Below, one piece after another: positions 22,598 to 22,769 of a stretch of DNA of 22,769 bases. The notes under the pieces are model-generated. The model searched no databases. It saw only the letters and a list, made by a program, of their open reading frames with translations, and was not told the DNA's origin. Source of the stretch: a virus; IMG/VR virus record IMGVR_UViG_3300021085_000236, positions 1 to 22,769 of that record; one strand, written 5' to 3'. A program made the translations under genes and the position numbers. Within the stretch, counting starts at the first letter, position 1, and each line of letters begins with the position of its first letter.

Positions 22598-22769
22598 TAA
22601 TTCTATAAGGTCACCCCAAAATGATTGTGTATAGTTTATCTGATTTTTTATACATAACGCAGATGTAATGTAAAGAAAATCAACATTTTAATACACATTG
22701 TCGAGATCACGTCAAACTTCATCAAATTACCCCCGAAAAAAAAATCTCGAGCGGGAAAAATGTGTGCAG
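22598..22769. other. Non-coding right end with nested inverted repeat
   Basis: No convincing gene follows the winged-helix stop. An outer 7-bp inverted repeat ACACATT/AATGTGT (22693-22699 and 22759-22765) encloses an inner 7-bp repeat TCGAGAT/ATCTCGA (22701-22707 and 22744-22750), with CCCCCG and an A-run between them. A weaker TGTATA/TATACA pair lies at about 22627-22655. The element may be a bidirectional terminator, a protein-binding site, or part of a structured control region continuing past the edge. Confidence 0.5.

Noticed and set aside
22660-22734. Minus-strand 24-codon ORF (starting MKFDVISTMC) after the winged-helix gene
   Set aside because: It runs through the nested inverted repeat, has no neighbouring operon and no recognisable composition.

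Overview
The window is part of a tailed-phage (Caudoviricetes) genome that most likely infects a marine member of the Bacteroidota, probably a flavobacterium. The phage assignment rests on a contiguous packaging and head module: a candidate small terminase, a large terminase with intact ATPase and nuclease motifs, a portal, an acidic scaffold-like protein and a probable major capsid protein, followed by tail-fibre genes. The host inference is weaker. The DNA is AT-rich, almost no gene has a Shine-Dalgarno sequence (starts follow A/T-rich, G-poor leaders), and several small proteins resemble families I recall from marine phage genomes. The standard code is used, with TGA serving as a stop. No integrase, tRNA, rRNA or CRISPR array was found.

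Layout. Positions 1-17431 are a leftward structural block. In transcription order it encodes small terminase candidate, large terminase, portal, scaffold candidate, capsid, a 273-residue unknown, a 407-residue tail protein, a 401-residue fibre-like protein, and a giant fibre of at least 2216 residues that runs off the left edge. Two strong intrinsic terminators interrupt this block, one after the capsid gene and one after the next gene. Each leaves exactly 13 nt before the following start codon, so fibre expression probably depends on read-through.

A divergent promoter region (17432-17574) separates this block from a rightward cassette of nine tightly packed small genes (17575-19532). These encode mostly basic proteins, one membrane protein, one secreted thioredoxin-fold-like protein and a 24-residue peptide with four cysteines. 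The cassette meets head-on with a second leftward operon (19527-21594) of seven genes joined by overlaps or tiny gaps. That operon encodes a two-barrel GroES-like protein, a PD-(D/E)XK nuclease, two micro membrane proteins, a conserved unknown, an HNH endonuclease and a 38-residue protein.

Positions 21595-22210 form a 616-nt non-coding control region. It contains palindromes, a roughly 70-nt nearly pure A/T tract, a G-rich cluster, a Bacteroidota-type -7 promoter element and three phased repeats. It lies between the leftward operon and a rightward winged-helix gene (22211-22597) and is the best candidate for an early control region or replication origin. The right edge carries a nested inverted repeat.

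Working together: the left block builds and packages the virion. The GroES-like protein may redirect the host chaperonin for capsid or fibre folding. The two nucleases and the winged-helix protein point to DNA metabolism and early regulation. The rightward cassette is the least understood part and the main source of novelty.
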